A DNA stretch of 64,000 bases from Methyloradius palustris (lineage in GTDB: Bacteria > Pseudomonadota > Gammaproteobacteria > Burkholderiales > Methylophilaceae): contig NZ_AP024110.1 in the NCBI RefSeq assembly GCF_019703875.1, positions 1,736,001-1,800,000 of the forward strand. Direction: 5' to 3'. Below are positions 34,992 through 42,205 of this stretch, in pieces (positions within the stretch are counted from its first letter, which is position 1; each line of letters opens with the position of its first letter). A program made the position numbers and the translations under genes. Under the pieces are notes generated by a model that was not told where the DNA came from, did no database searches, and saw only the letters and a list, made by a program, of their open reading frames with translations.

Positions 34992-35018
34992 CGCGCCCCG
35001 CTTGAATGATACGTTAGA
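34992..35018 (-). repeat. attC-like 5' half after the 35029 gene
   Basis: Minus strand reads TCTAACGTATCATTCAAGC then GGGGCGCG. Classical attC left halves read CTAAC followed by TCGTTCAAGC and a GC-rich stem. A shorter copy, ATCATTCAAGC, lies at 36320-36330 after the 36345 gene. Confidence 0.5.
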
Positions 35019-35028
35019 ATGATTTCTA

Positions 35029-35232
35029 TCATACGCACGAACAACAATCCATTTTGATACGTCCGCTAATACTAGCGGTGTACCCCTTGTATTCGTAACT
35101 TTTCGCACCTGATTTTTGACATTTCTCAGCACATTGCTTTTCTCTAAGATTTACATACCAGATTGATGGGATAAGAAAGCAGATAAAGATCAGTAGAAAA
35201 ATCGAGACTGATTTGACGAAATAAGCACTCAT
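35029..35232 (-). CDS. Small cysteine-rich membrane or exported protein
   Basis: A 67-residue protein with a hydrophobic N-terminal helix (about 5-27) and five cysteines after it (CAEKCQK...MDCCSCV). It could be a tail-anchored-like or secreted disulfide peptide. GTTAGGG 10 bases before the ATG acts as ribosome site. It is bounded by attC-like halves on both sides, the clearest single-gene cassette of the island. The family is unknown. Confidence 0.6.
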   Translation of the reverse strand: MSAYFVKSVSIFLLIFICFLIPSIWYVNLREKQCAEKCQKSGAKSYEYKGYTASISGRIKMDCCSCV

Positions 35233-35240
35233 CTTTATTA

Positions 35241-35285
35241 CCCTAACGTTTGAATAAGAAGCTGGTTTCGACCCACAGTGGACAT
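35241..35285 (-). repeat. Island hairpin motif, copy 9, with attC-like right half
   Basis: Minus strand: ATGTCCACTGTGGGTCG (35269-35285), then CAGCTTCTTATTCAAAC and GTTAGGG (35241-35264). The right half matches attC 3' halves, which typically read GCTTAACTCAAGC then GTTAGGC. It sits between the 35303 stop and the 35232 start. Confidence 0.8.
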
Positions 35286-35302
35286 AGCAAAAAAATTAAT
35301 AT

Positions 35303-35725
35303 TTATTCTCTCGTTAATTGGTCGCCGAAAAAAACTTTTAATCCTGTATCAATTTTATTGAGATATTTATCAGCTTCAACCGTGAATGTTTTATCACTAA
35401 CATTTTCTCTAAAATCCTGAGAGAAACGAACTTTTAGCTTAGAGTTCACAAGAAATTGCGTTGTCAAATAAATTCGAGGGAGATTATTTTCAAATTCAGC
35501 TGCATTTTGCTTAAGTAAGAATACCCTCTGGGTTTCGTCTTCATAGACTTTCTTATATCCCTCATTTTCAACAAGAGTTTCAAACTCAGCCCTCTGCTGC
35601 TCTGTAATTTTAGGAGCAACCCAGGTTACGCTAGGGCCTTCTGGAACGCAGCCGGTCATAAAGCATTGCAATAAAAGGAGAGTAATAAAAATATGGACTT
35701 TAAAATATCTAAGGTTTTGAATCAT
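35303..35725 (-). CDS. Lipoprotein of unknown function
   Basis: A 140-residue lipoprotein: lipobox FMTGC (Cys about 26), then about 110 residues of mixed helix and strand (ITEQQRAEFETLVENEGYKKVYED). The frame is open to 35782, but the ATG at 35725 follows GGAG and begins the signal. The family is unknown. A GTTAG string lies upstream at about 35776. Confidence 0.6.
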   Translation of the reverse strand: MIQNLRYFKVHIFITLLLLQCFMTGCVPEGPSVTWVAPKITEQQRAEFETLVENEGYKKVYEDETQRVFLLKQNAAEFENNLPRIYLTTQFLVNSKLKVRFSQDFRENVSDKTFTVEADKYLNKIDTGLKVFFGDQLTRE

Positions 35726-35853
35726 TTCACTCCAGTTCCACGCTGTAATTAATGCGATAGTAATAAGAGATATTACTAACAAATTGGCTTAAATCTTTGG
35801 GCGAGATTTCTCAAAAATTCATCCTTAATTTGCAGCTCTTGGATGACCTTATC

Positions 35854-35870
35854 CGACCCATAGCAGTCAT
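35854..35870 (-). repeat. Island hairpin motif, copy 10
   Basis: Minus strand reads ATGACTGCTATGGGTCG then GATAAGGTCAT; ATGAC pairs with GTCAT. It starts 8 bases after the 35879 gene stop. Confidence 0.85.
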
Positions 35871-35878
35871 TTAATGTT

Positions 35879-36262
35879 CTATTCTGGAGTTAACTCCACA
35901 TTTAAGTTCAAACCACGCTCCGCCTCTGCTTTTGTGGGGTTTTGATAAATGTTAATAGGTTGATACCCATCAGCTTTTATCAAAACGTTTATCGGATGCA
36001 TAAACCATGCAAACATACAGCTATCAGCCATTACTGCACACCAAATACGCCTTACTTTCGATTGAAGAACAAAATTACCAGCTTTATCGGTTTGTGTGAT
36101 CAATTCTGGATGTTGCTCAACAGACACTTCCGCAGAGTTAACTGGTTGCCCTGTCTGTTTTGACGATACATATCCATTGACTTGAGGTGAGTCATAAACC
36201 TTTACCGAAAAACAACCAGTAAGGCAGTTGAGTAGCAAAAAAAGAGTTGCAATACCTTTCAT
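35879..36262 (-). CDS. Lipoprotein with carboxypeptidase-regulatory-like domain
   Basis: A 127-residue lipoprotein: lipobox CLTGC (Cys about 17), then a beta-sandwich resembling the carboxypeptidase-regulatory/Cna-B-like fold. NGYVSSKQTGQPVNSAEVSVEQHPELITQTDKAGNFVL shows the family's G-x-V-x-x-x-x-T-G-x-P-V-x-x-A-x-V pattern, ending in VLIKADGYQPI. An insert with CAVMADSCMFAWF breaks the fold midway. These domains usually bind other envelope proteins. No good ribosome site is seen. Confidence 0.65.
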   Translation of the reverse strand: MKGIATLFLLLNCLTGCFSVKVYDSPQVNGYVSSKQTGQPVNSAEVSVEQHPELITQTDKAGNFVLQSKVRRIWCAVMADSCMFAWFMHPINVLIKADGYQPINIYQNPTKAEAERGLNLNVELTPE

Positions 36263-36344
36263 ACTTGATAAGGAAACAGCGCAATAAAAATGGATACTAT
36301 CGGCTTTTGATAGTTAACCAGCTTGAATGATGGATTTTGCATAA

Positions 36345-36872
36345 TTATTTCGGACTGAGCGTTACATGCCAAGCAAAGCATTCCGCTAGATGTGCTGGAA
36401 CACTTGGTATTTTTTCTTTTACCCACTGTAATACCTCATTGGTTTCGAAAATAGTTGCTGTCCCACTCCATAAACCTATGGGATGACCGCCCTTCAAGGG
36501 GTCTTTGGAATAAAACATGTAGGGCTCATCTCCCTCGCTGGCATTGGTGAAGAGGATTACCCACCCAGCGTATTTGAACGAATCATAGACCTTTACGACT
36601 TCACGTTTTTGCTCTTTGGCAATCGCTAGTTGTAACTCAGCTTTTTTCTTAGATGTTAATTGTCGTTCCACCCCATCGCAAGGGGAAGCATTAACCCAAT
36701 AAATTGATTGATCGTATTGTTTTTGTGAAATGGTTTTACTGCTCAATGCTTCACCAAGAATCTGAATAAGGCTAGCCTTGTTTTGGCTTGTTAATGACGG
36801 CTCATGAACTTTTGGTTCAGCTTGCGCGCATAAAGAGTATATCAAGAGCGCAAAGATCATTAACAATTTCAT
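36345..36872 (-). CDS. Exported protein of unknown function
   Basis: A 175-residue exported protein with a signal peptide (1-18, AQA cleavage), a helical lysine-rich first half, and a C-terminal half with YKYAGWVILFTNAS-like YDSFKYAGWVILFTNASEGDEPYMFYSKDP and a HPIGLWSGTATIFE stretch. The second half looks like a compact enzyme-inhibitor or lysozyme-inhibitor-like domain; the family is not recognised. An attC-like left-half fragment follows it at 36320-36333. Confidence 0.6.
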   Translation of the reverse strand: MKLLMIFALLIYSLCAQAEPKVHEPSLTSQNKASLIQILGEALSSKTISQKQYDQSIYWVNASPCDGVERQLTSKKKAELQLAIAKEQKREVVKVYDSFKYAGWVILFTNASEGDEPYMFYSKDPLKGGHPIGLWSGTATIFETNEVLQWVKEKIPSVPAHLAECFAWHVTLSPK

Positions 36873-36876
36873 TTGA

Positions 36877-36921
36877 TGCCAACTTTAAATTAAGGGGCTT
36901 AAAACGACCCATAGCAGCCAC
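36877..36921 (-). repeat. Island hairpin motif, copy 11, with attC-like right half
   Basis: Minus strand: GTGGCTGCTATGGGTCG (36905-36921), then AAGCCCCTTAATTTAAA and GTTGGCA (36877-36900). It is homologous along its length to the copy at 33026-33073. It begins on the base after the 36922 gene stop. Confidence 0.82.
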
Positions 36922-37929
36922 TCACGACTTAAAAAGTCTAAATACAACTGACCCGAGACAAAACAAACCAAACAATACAAATGCCATAAGAAAAGCATTA
37001 GTCTTTCTGGCAAAGCGCCTGCTTTCAGATGTCACAATATCTAAATCTCGTTTAACTTGCTCAAGCTCAGCCATTGGATCGTTTAAAGACGATTTGTTGA
37101 ATGCGTTGAGTTTTTTGGATCGTTCAAAAATAGAGTCCAGTCGTTTTGACGCATCATTGTATTCAGGTGAATGCAGATGACTCCAGTTATGATTGTTACC
37201 AGTGGTTTGATGCCACAGGAACTTAGCAACAGCAGTAATCGTTTCTGGCTTCTCCTGGGTTCCCTTCAATAGGAAAACAAGCCTGCCACGACCTATAGCA
37301 CCAAGTCCCAATCCACCCAACACGCGTTCAGTCCAGTGAATATTCTTCGCAATTTTTGAATAATTACTCACTTTGAAGATAAGGGTGTAATTAGTGCTAT
37401 TACGGGTATGGATAATTTGCAGGTCGATTCCTTCAACCTCTTGCCAAGGTATATATCCATATATAGGTGAGGTCAACCCGTTGCGATTGAGTATTAGATC
37501 AGGATTGGAAATCCCTGTGGATGCTCGAACCAAAGTAAAGATAAATAGTAACGAGACAATTGATGCTCCAATTCCCAATAGCCATTTAGGAGGAACGATT
37601 ATCAGAGCCGAATAAGCTGTAAATGAGCTAATACCTATTATCAACAATAGAAGTAATAGTATCGATTTGCTGTTATGAACTTCTAGAGACTGCTCTGACA
37701 TCCACGGCTTTTGAGTCATTGCAGTGACACGGTTACTAACTTGTTCTAAATACTCTTCTTGTCTGTGCTTAACAAAACGAGAGTCTTTGACTGAAGAAAA
37801 AATAATGAGGCCAATACCTACAACCGATATGGGAATAAATAAACTATCCCCATCTTTATATGTAATAAACCCAAATGCTGCAAGCAAGATGCCTATCGTG
37901 AGTAAAAAGATATTGAATATTCTGCGCAT
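36922..37929 (-). CDS. Polytopic membrane protein of unknown function with PH-like domain
   Basis: A 335-residue membrane protein: two helices near the N-terminus (about 5-45), two more around 90-145, one near the C-terminus (312-332). A DLILNRNGLTSPIYGYIPWQEVEGIDLQ segment resembles the bacterial PH domain of STM3941-like proteins. A charged coiled stretch (MAELEQVKRDLDIVTSESRRFARK) precedes the last helix. Function is unknown. It is the largest uncharacterised cargo gene of the island. Confidence 0.62.
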   Translation of the reverse strand: MRRIFNIFLLTIGILLAAFGFITYKDGDSLFIPISVVGIGLIIFSSVKDSRFVKHRQEEYLEQVSNRVTAMTQKPWMSEQSLEVHNSKSILLLLLLIIGISSFTAYSALIIVPPKWLLGIGASIVSLLFIFTLVRASTGISNPDLILNRNGLTSPIYGYIPWQEVEGIDLQIIHTRNSTNYTLIFKVSNYSKIAKNIHWTERVLGGLGLGAIGRGRLVFLLKGTQEKPETITAVAKFLWHQTTGNNHNWSHLHSPEYNDASKRLDSIFERSKKLNAFNKSSLNDPMAELEQVKRDLDIVTSESRRFARKTNAFLMAFVLFGLFCLGSVVFRLFKS

Positions 37930-37956
37930 ATTTAGATTTTCGATTTAGTCCAGTTA

Positions 37957-37973
37957 CGACCCTTAGCAGTCAC
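37957..37973 (-). repeat. Island hairpin motif, copy 12
   Basis: Minus strand reads AGTGACTGCTAAGGGTCG within the stop-proximal bases of the 37970 gene, then TAACTGGACT. The right arm is poor. The motif overlaps the end of the gene. Confidence 0.75.
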
Positions 37974-38344
37974 TTATCTGTGATCCGTTTTTTATTGTAT
38001 GGCATGTACTCCCCATCGGGGGCGTAATACCACTGAATACTGTTATTTTTAACATTTACGCGATACATATCTAACATATGTGACATTAAAGGATCGCCTC
38101 CACATATCTTGTCATGAATTTCATTTAATTCAATATCCACTGAAGTTTTGGAACAGCTGATAGTCTGATACGAATAGCAAGACTTCATTATTCTGGATTC
38201 ATAAAGCCTGTCTTTTTGAATGCGATTAGATAGAACCTTTAGCGCTTTCTCAGAGATGCTTTTGCAGGATGTAGTATCAGCAAAAGCATTACTTTCAGTA
38301 ACCGACAGAACCAGAATGAGAAAAAGTCGAAAGCAGTTATTCAT
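37970..38344 (-). CDS. Exported protein of unknown function
   Basis: A 124-residue exported protein. The frame is open to 38365, but the ATG at 38344 begins the signal peptide MNNCFRLFLILVLSVTESNAFA. The mature part has six cysteines (including SCKSISEKALKVLSNRIQ, SCYSYQTISCSKTSVD, KICGGDP), suggesting disulfides, and a WYYAPDGEYMPYNK motif. The family is unknown. It is followed by the hairpin motif, which overlaps its last codons. Confidence 0.58.
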   Translation of the reverse strand: MNNCFRLFLILVLSVTESNAFADTTSCKSISEKALKVLSNRIQKDRLYESRIMKSCYSYQTISCSKTSVDIELNEIHDKICGGDPLMSHMLDMYRVNVKNNSIQWYYAPDGEYMPYNKKRITDK

Positions 38345-38368
38345 ATAATCTGAGGGACTTGGCATAGC

Positions 38369-38767
38369 TTAATGATCATTATTGTTCTGTGAGTTCTCAG
38401 AACACTGCTTTATTAACTTCTTGAGTGATGACTTGGGTATATGGATAAAGCCAGCACTATTAGAATTTTTTAGGCTAATCCTAATAGTTGGGGCTTTATT
38501 CGTACAAGCTTCACCACGATAGCTCTGACAACCTGTCAGGATAAGCCCTGCTTTGATGGGTGCGCCTGAAAGTTGAGCAGAATATACTCCGCCGCTTTTT
38601 GAAGACTCAAGAAGACCAACATACCTGTCATTTAATTTCTCAACATCTAGCACTTCATATTCCCCAGACTTGCTGTCACAGGAAAACCAAGTGCCGATAT
38701 AAGCCTCGTCACTTGCATGGACTTGAATGGCAAATAAGGCCATCAATATTGCAAAATATTTTCTCAT
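38369..38767 (-). CDS. Exported protein of unknown function
   Basis: A 132-residue exported protein. The frame is open to 38851, but starting at ATG 38767 gives a signal peptide (MRKYFAILMALFAIQVHA) and removes an overlap with the upstream gene. The mature part is a beta-rich domain (YIGTWFSCDSKSGEYEVLDVEKLNDRYVGLLESS) resembling small lipocalin/calycin-like envelope domains, with four cysteines. No hairpin motif separates it from the 37970 gene; the two may share one cassette. Confidence 0.55.
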   Translation of the reverse strand: MRKYFAILMALFAIQVHASDEAYIGTWFSCDSKSGEYEVLDVEKLNDRYVGLLESSKSGGVYSAQLSGAPIKAGLILTGCQSYRGEACTNKAPTIRISLKNSNSAGFIHIPKSSLKKLIKQCSENSQNNNDH

Positions 38768-38774
38768 GAGTAAC

Positions 38775-39212
38775 TTACGTAAAGATGACCTTAACTGTAT
38801 CAACGCCTTCTCTTCTTGAGTTTGAATTGCCCATTGCATCAAGACCTTCAAGTAATAATTGGATGACTTCTTCCCTTATTGCTTGTAAGGCTGATGGAAT
38901 GGTTAAGCTAGTTATTTTCCATGTGACGGTAGCATGAGCTTTTCTTACAGAAGCATGACTCACATTTTCATCAGCCTCGAAATGGACATATGCTGCAAAT
39001 TTAATAACTTTTTTGCACCAACTCATTGCAAAATATTCTGGCTGCTCAGGCCCTATGGTTCCGAGTGAAATAATAAAAACGTCTCGATCCCAATCTACCG
39101 TCCATCTGTAAAGCTCAATAGGCTCTTTATAAGGATTGTATGGCTTATAGAATAGATCTCTTGGGAATAAATATCTTTGGTTTTCTCCCAAAGATTCATT
39201 TATGAAAGCCAT
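38775..39212 (-). CDS. Soluble protein of unknown function
   Basis: A 145-residue protein. The frame is open to 39284, but ATG 39212 (MAFINESLGENQRYLF) removes a poorly supported hydrophobic start. It contains RDLFYKPYNPYKEPIELYRWTVDWDRDVFII and a helical end (ALQAIREEVIQLLLEGLDAMG). The aromatic-rich part is compatible with an immunity-type or SUKH-like fold, but this is a guess. No signal peptide in the short form. Confidence 0.5.
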   Translation of the reverse strand: MAFINESLGENQRYLFPRDLFYKPYNPYKEPIELYRWTVDWDRDVFIISLGTIGPEQPEYFAMSWCKKVIKFAAYVHFEADENVSHASVRKAHATVTWKITSLTIPSALQAIREEVIQLLLEGLDAMGNSNSRREGVDTVKVIFT

Positions 39213-39602
39213 TATTCGTCCAGCCAGTTTTATAAATATAGATTGTAATTTAAGGTGGAATTGTAAGGAAACACATAACAACAATATGTCTGCTATTGGC
39301 CGATAGCGGAAGCTGCCAACTTTTAATAATTATTGTTGGCCACTTTGAATAGGATTGGTGGCCAGATTGGAAAATTATAAGTGGCAAGTTTCACAGTAAT
39401 ACGCAGGCTCGCAGAAGAAGGGGCCAAATCAGTTGAGGATGTGTAAGGATTAAGGATATTTGTATTTATGGGTTAGGATTACACCTACGTCATATAATAT
39501 TAGCTGTGTATTATTGAGTTTTTGCATACCAAAGTCTGATCATCGAGCGCAGTTTTTACAATGGGAAAATTTCTAATGTTTTCCAAAAATGAGCCAATAT
39601 AA
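39213..39602. other. 390-bp gap before the island thymidylate synthase
   Basis: Contains hairpin copy 13 (39286-39302) and two further GTTGGCC/GGTGGCC strings near 39345-39370. An AT-rich stretch ending at the start of the thymidylate synthase gene probably holds its promoter. No credible gene is seen. Confidence 0.5.
39286..39302 (+). repeat. Island hairpin motif, copy 13
   Basis: ATGTCTGCTATTGGCCG followed by ATAGCGGAAG. CTGCTAT pairs with ATAGCGG around TGGCCG. Plus orientation, unlike most copies; it lies where the minus-strand array ends and the plus-strand thymidylate synthase begins. Confidence 0.8.
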
Positions 39603-40454
39603 ATGAAACAATATTTAGACTTATGTCAAAGAATAATCGATGAAGGCATCTGGGTAGATAATGCAAGAACCCAAAAAAAGTGTCTCACCGTCATAAATGC
39701 AGATTTAACATATGATGTAGGTATGGGTGAGTTTCCTCTTGTTACAACGAGAAAGAGTTTTTATAAATCTGCCATCGCGGAAATAATTGGATATATTCGT
39801 GGTTACGATAATGCTGCTGATTTTAGGAAGATTGGAACCCGGACATGGGATGCAAATGCCAATGAAAATCCTGATTGGTTGAAAAACCCTAATCGAAAAG
39901 GGGAAGATGACTGTGGTTTTATATACGGGAAAATTGGTAGGAATTTTCCAAAGCCAGACGGTGGCAGTATTGATCTGCTAAGAAAAATTTATGATGACTT
40001 GCGTTCAGGTAAAGATGACCGCGGGGAAATTTACACCTTCTATCATCCTGGAGCTTTTCATCTCGGTTGCTTGAGGCCATGCATGTATAGCCATCACTTT
40101 TCCTTGTTGGCTGGGACGCTATATTTAAATAGCACCCAAAGAAGTTGCGATGTTCCACTTGGCCTTAATTTTAATATGGTGCAGGTATATTTTCTATTAG
40201 CGATAATGGCTCAAATAACAGGTAATAAACCAGGAAAAGCTTTCCATAAGATAGTTAACGCTCATATATACGAAGATCAATTGGATCTCATGCAAAACGT
40301 TCAATTAAAACGTCAGCCATTTCCGCCCCCTAAGTTAATAATCAATCCCGATATAAAGACGCTTGAAGACCTCGAAACTTGGGTAACTGTTGATGACTTT
40401 ACTGTCGAAGGTTACATGCATCACGATCCAATTGCCTACCCATTTTCAGTCTAA
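39603..40454 (+). CDS. thyA: Thymidylate synthase, 283-residue Vibrio/Shewanella type
   Basis: Methylates dUMP to dTMP with methylene-tetrahydrofolate. All key parts are present: RTWDANAN, catalytic Cys in LRPCMYSHHFSL, STQRSCDVPLGLNFN (phosphate Arg and folate Asn), and AHIYEDQ (dUMP His-Tyr). At 283 residues with the INADLTYDV and GYIRGYDNAADF stretches it matches, from memory, the long gammaproteobacterial form, not the 264-residue type the host lost. At the insertion-site position it reads YGKIGRNF instead of YGYQWRNW, so it lacks the target sequence. It lies next to the recombinase and very likely restores thymidylate synthesis. Confidence 0.92.
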   Translation: MKQYLDLCQRIIDEGIWVDNARTQKKCLTVINADLTYDVGMGEFPLVTTRKSFYKSAIAEIIGYIRGYDNAADFRKIGTRTWDANANENPDWLKNPNRKGEDDCGFIYGKIGRNFPKPDGGSIDLLRKIYDDLRSGKDDRGEIYTFYHPGAFHLGCLRPCMYSHHFSLLAGTLYLNSTQRSCDVPLGLNFNMVQVYFLLAIMAQITGNKPGKAFHKIVNAHIYEDQLDLMQNVQLKRQPFPPPKLIINPDIKTLEDLETWVTVDDFTVEGYMHHDPIAYPFSV

Positions 40455-40493
40455 TTATTATCAACGTTAAGTTACTGTTTTACGTTGCTTCTA

Positions 40494-41924
40494 TTATTCT
40501 GAATTGTTGTGACGTTGAAGTTCGTTTATATGGGCAACATCTGTAGTTCTAAGGTTCAGTAATTCGTGATATTTTTCAAGGTATATTGTGATTGGAAGAC
40601 CAGCCTTAAGCTCCATTTGTAGGATATCAACATTACTATCGAACGAATCAAACGCCTCTTGTAATTGGACGGTGCTAACCACTGCTACCAGATTTGCCAC
40701 CTCATCGAATGCCATGTCGATATAGGTATCGAGGGATGCTACATTCCCATGTCCAGTATATTGTTGCACTTGTTGCTTCAATGTATTGGCGTCAAGAAGA
40801 GCTTTCCTGAAGTTATCCTTGTTGTCGAAATCATATTGATTGATGAGTCTGACAAACAGTTTGGTTATGAATCGGTTACGGAACATGTGGGCACAAGCTT
40901 GACTGCCAATGCCAGCAGTTCTTCTGAGAAGCCCAATCTCGTTTGACATATATTTACTTGTAATGGGTTTGCCGGTTATTTCGCTTACGAACAAGCTACC
41001 ATGATCCTGAGCCGCTCTAATCGTTCGTTTAATTACCATATTGCGATTTACACGGACATAGGCTTTCAAAGCTGCAAGATCCTGATGCAAAACAGGAACG
41101 AAACGATGCTCTGACCTTCTTTTTTTGAGAGTGGTCAGCCGTAGCATTGGATTATTTTGTTCAACGGCCTCCTCAATATCTTTTACCTGAATTCTTGCAA
41201 CCTCTTCGATGCGTGCCCCAGTCATTTCAAGTAGGCGAAGCATAACCGTTCTTCTGCGATCGATAAATCGCTTACTTTGTTGATCTAGGTTGGTCGAACT
41301 GAGCAATGGAATTGCATCGTACAATTCCTTAATAGACTGCCTAGAGATTGGTAATCTGTTTTTTCTTGGGCCTGGAGTGTCAAAAGATTCGTGATGCCAC
41401 CCAAATTTTTCAATCCTTCCTGATTTAGAATTCTTCGTGCGGATCTGATATTTCTTCTGCTGGGCTTTTAAAGTATAGATTACAAAACCATCATCTCCAT
41501 TAAGTTTGCCAATAAAATCCAAGAATTCGATACACTTCCGACCAATAGCAATAAGCGTATTGGAATCCCTTTTTCTTGCCATAAGATTGAGCGGATCCTT
41601 CTCGCTTCTCAATTTAGCAATAAAGTCGGTAAATCGATCACCATTCATCTGAATGAAGTCTATGCAGTTGTCAGAGCAATAGCGAATAAGATGACTGATG
41701 TCCTTGGCAAATTGACGTAAAGTCCCTCCGTTGTTGTTTCGACTTAAATTTCGTTTATACAGCTGTACCATGAAGGCATTCGCAGCCAAGCATGGCGAAC
41801 GGTCTGGCCAGCAAATAAATGGCAGATTGTTCGCTTCACGAAGGTTTACTTCACCATGGAGTGCATCGAAATAATGGACTAGTTCCATCTTTGGAAGTAT
41901 CTTGAAGAGTTGATGGCTGACCAC
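40494..41924 (-). CDS. Large tyrosine recombinase (integrase) of the thyA element
   Basis: A 476-residue tyrosine recombinase. N-terminal core-binding region (about 75-145), catalytic domain with Arg I in MTGARIEEVARIQVKDI, His-x-x-Arg II in CAHMFRNRF, His/Trp position in QQYTGHGN and nucleophile Tyr in SLDTYIDMAF. The length and ~60-residue tail exceed phage lambda-type integrases; the closest layout is that of genomic-island recombinases. It lacks the extra helix of integron IntI. The start is GTG with AAGGGG upstream. It is co-directional with a 72-residue ORF 12 bases upstream and lies about 300 bases from the element's right end. Confidence 0.9.
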   Translation of the reverse strand: MVSHQLFKILPKMELVHYFDALHGEVNLREANNLPFICWPDRSPCLAANAFMVQLYKRNLSRNNNGGTLRQFAKDISHLIRYCSDNCIDFIQMNGDRFTDFIAKLRSEKDPLNLMARKRDSNTLIAIGRKCIEFLDFIGKLNGDDGFVIYTLKAQQKKYQIRTKNSKSGRIEKFGWHHESFDTPGPRKNRLPISRQSIKELYDAIPLLSSTNLDQQSKRFIDRRRTVMLRLLEMTGARIEEVARIQVKDIEEAVEQNNPMLRLTTLKKRRSEHRFVPVLHQDLAALKAYVRVNRNMVIKRTIRAAQDHGSLFVSEITGKPITSKYMSNEIGLLRRTAGIGSQACAHMFRNRFITKLFVRLINQYDFDNKDNFRKALLDANTLKQQVQQYTGHGNVASLDTYIDMAFDEVANLVAVVSTVQLQEAFDSFDSNVDILQMELKAGLPITIYLEKYHELLNLRTTDVAHINELQRHNNSE

Positions 41925-41936
41925 GCTAATAGCCCC

Positions 41937-42155
41937 TTAAGTCTTTCGGTTCATGTGAATGACATTCGTGTGGTTAGGGTCAATCACATGCGAAATCTGC
42001 TTATATGACATCAGCACAAGAAGGGGATTGTTTACTTGAATACACTCATAAAGAAGTTTTATGGTCAGAGAATCTAAGTGTTTACGAGGATAATATCTAA
42101 GCGCCCCAGCCGACATGACAATTGTCAGTTCGATCCTTGCATCCATATCGTCCAA
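41937..42155 (-). CDS. Small ORF next to the integrase, possible directionality factor
   Basis: A 72-residue protein, MDDMDARIELTIVMSAGALRYY and on, ending HMNRKT, with an RYYPRKHLDSLTIKLLYE helical stretch. Its stop is 12 bases before the integrase GTG and the ribosome site of the integrase overlaps its end, so the two are coupled. Small basic proteins in this position are often excisionases or DNA-bending partners; here that is inference from place and size. TTG start without a good ribosome site; an ATG three codons in is the alternative. Confidence 0.5.
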   Translation of the reverse strand: MDDMDARIELTIVMSAGALRYYPRKHLDSLTIKLLYECIQVNNPLLVLMSYKQISHVIDPNHTNVIHMNRKT

Positions 42156-42205
42156 TAAACTTTTGTTTTAAAAGACAAGTATAACCTATGGACAATATTT
42201 AGGTT

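Noticed and set aside
27253..39302. CRISPR array
   Set aside because: The repeated motif is spaced by whole genes of very different length, is imperfect and palindromic, and no cas genes are present.
40494..41924. Integron integrase IntI
   Set aside because: It is about 140 residues longer than IntI and I cannot see the IntI-specific additional motif; position at the element end and beside thyA fits a site-specific island integrase.
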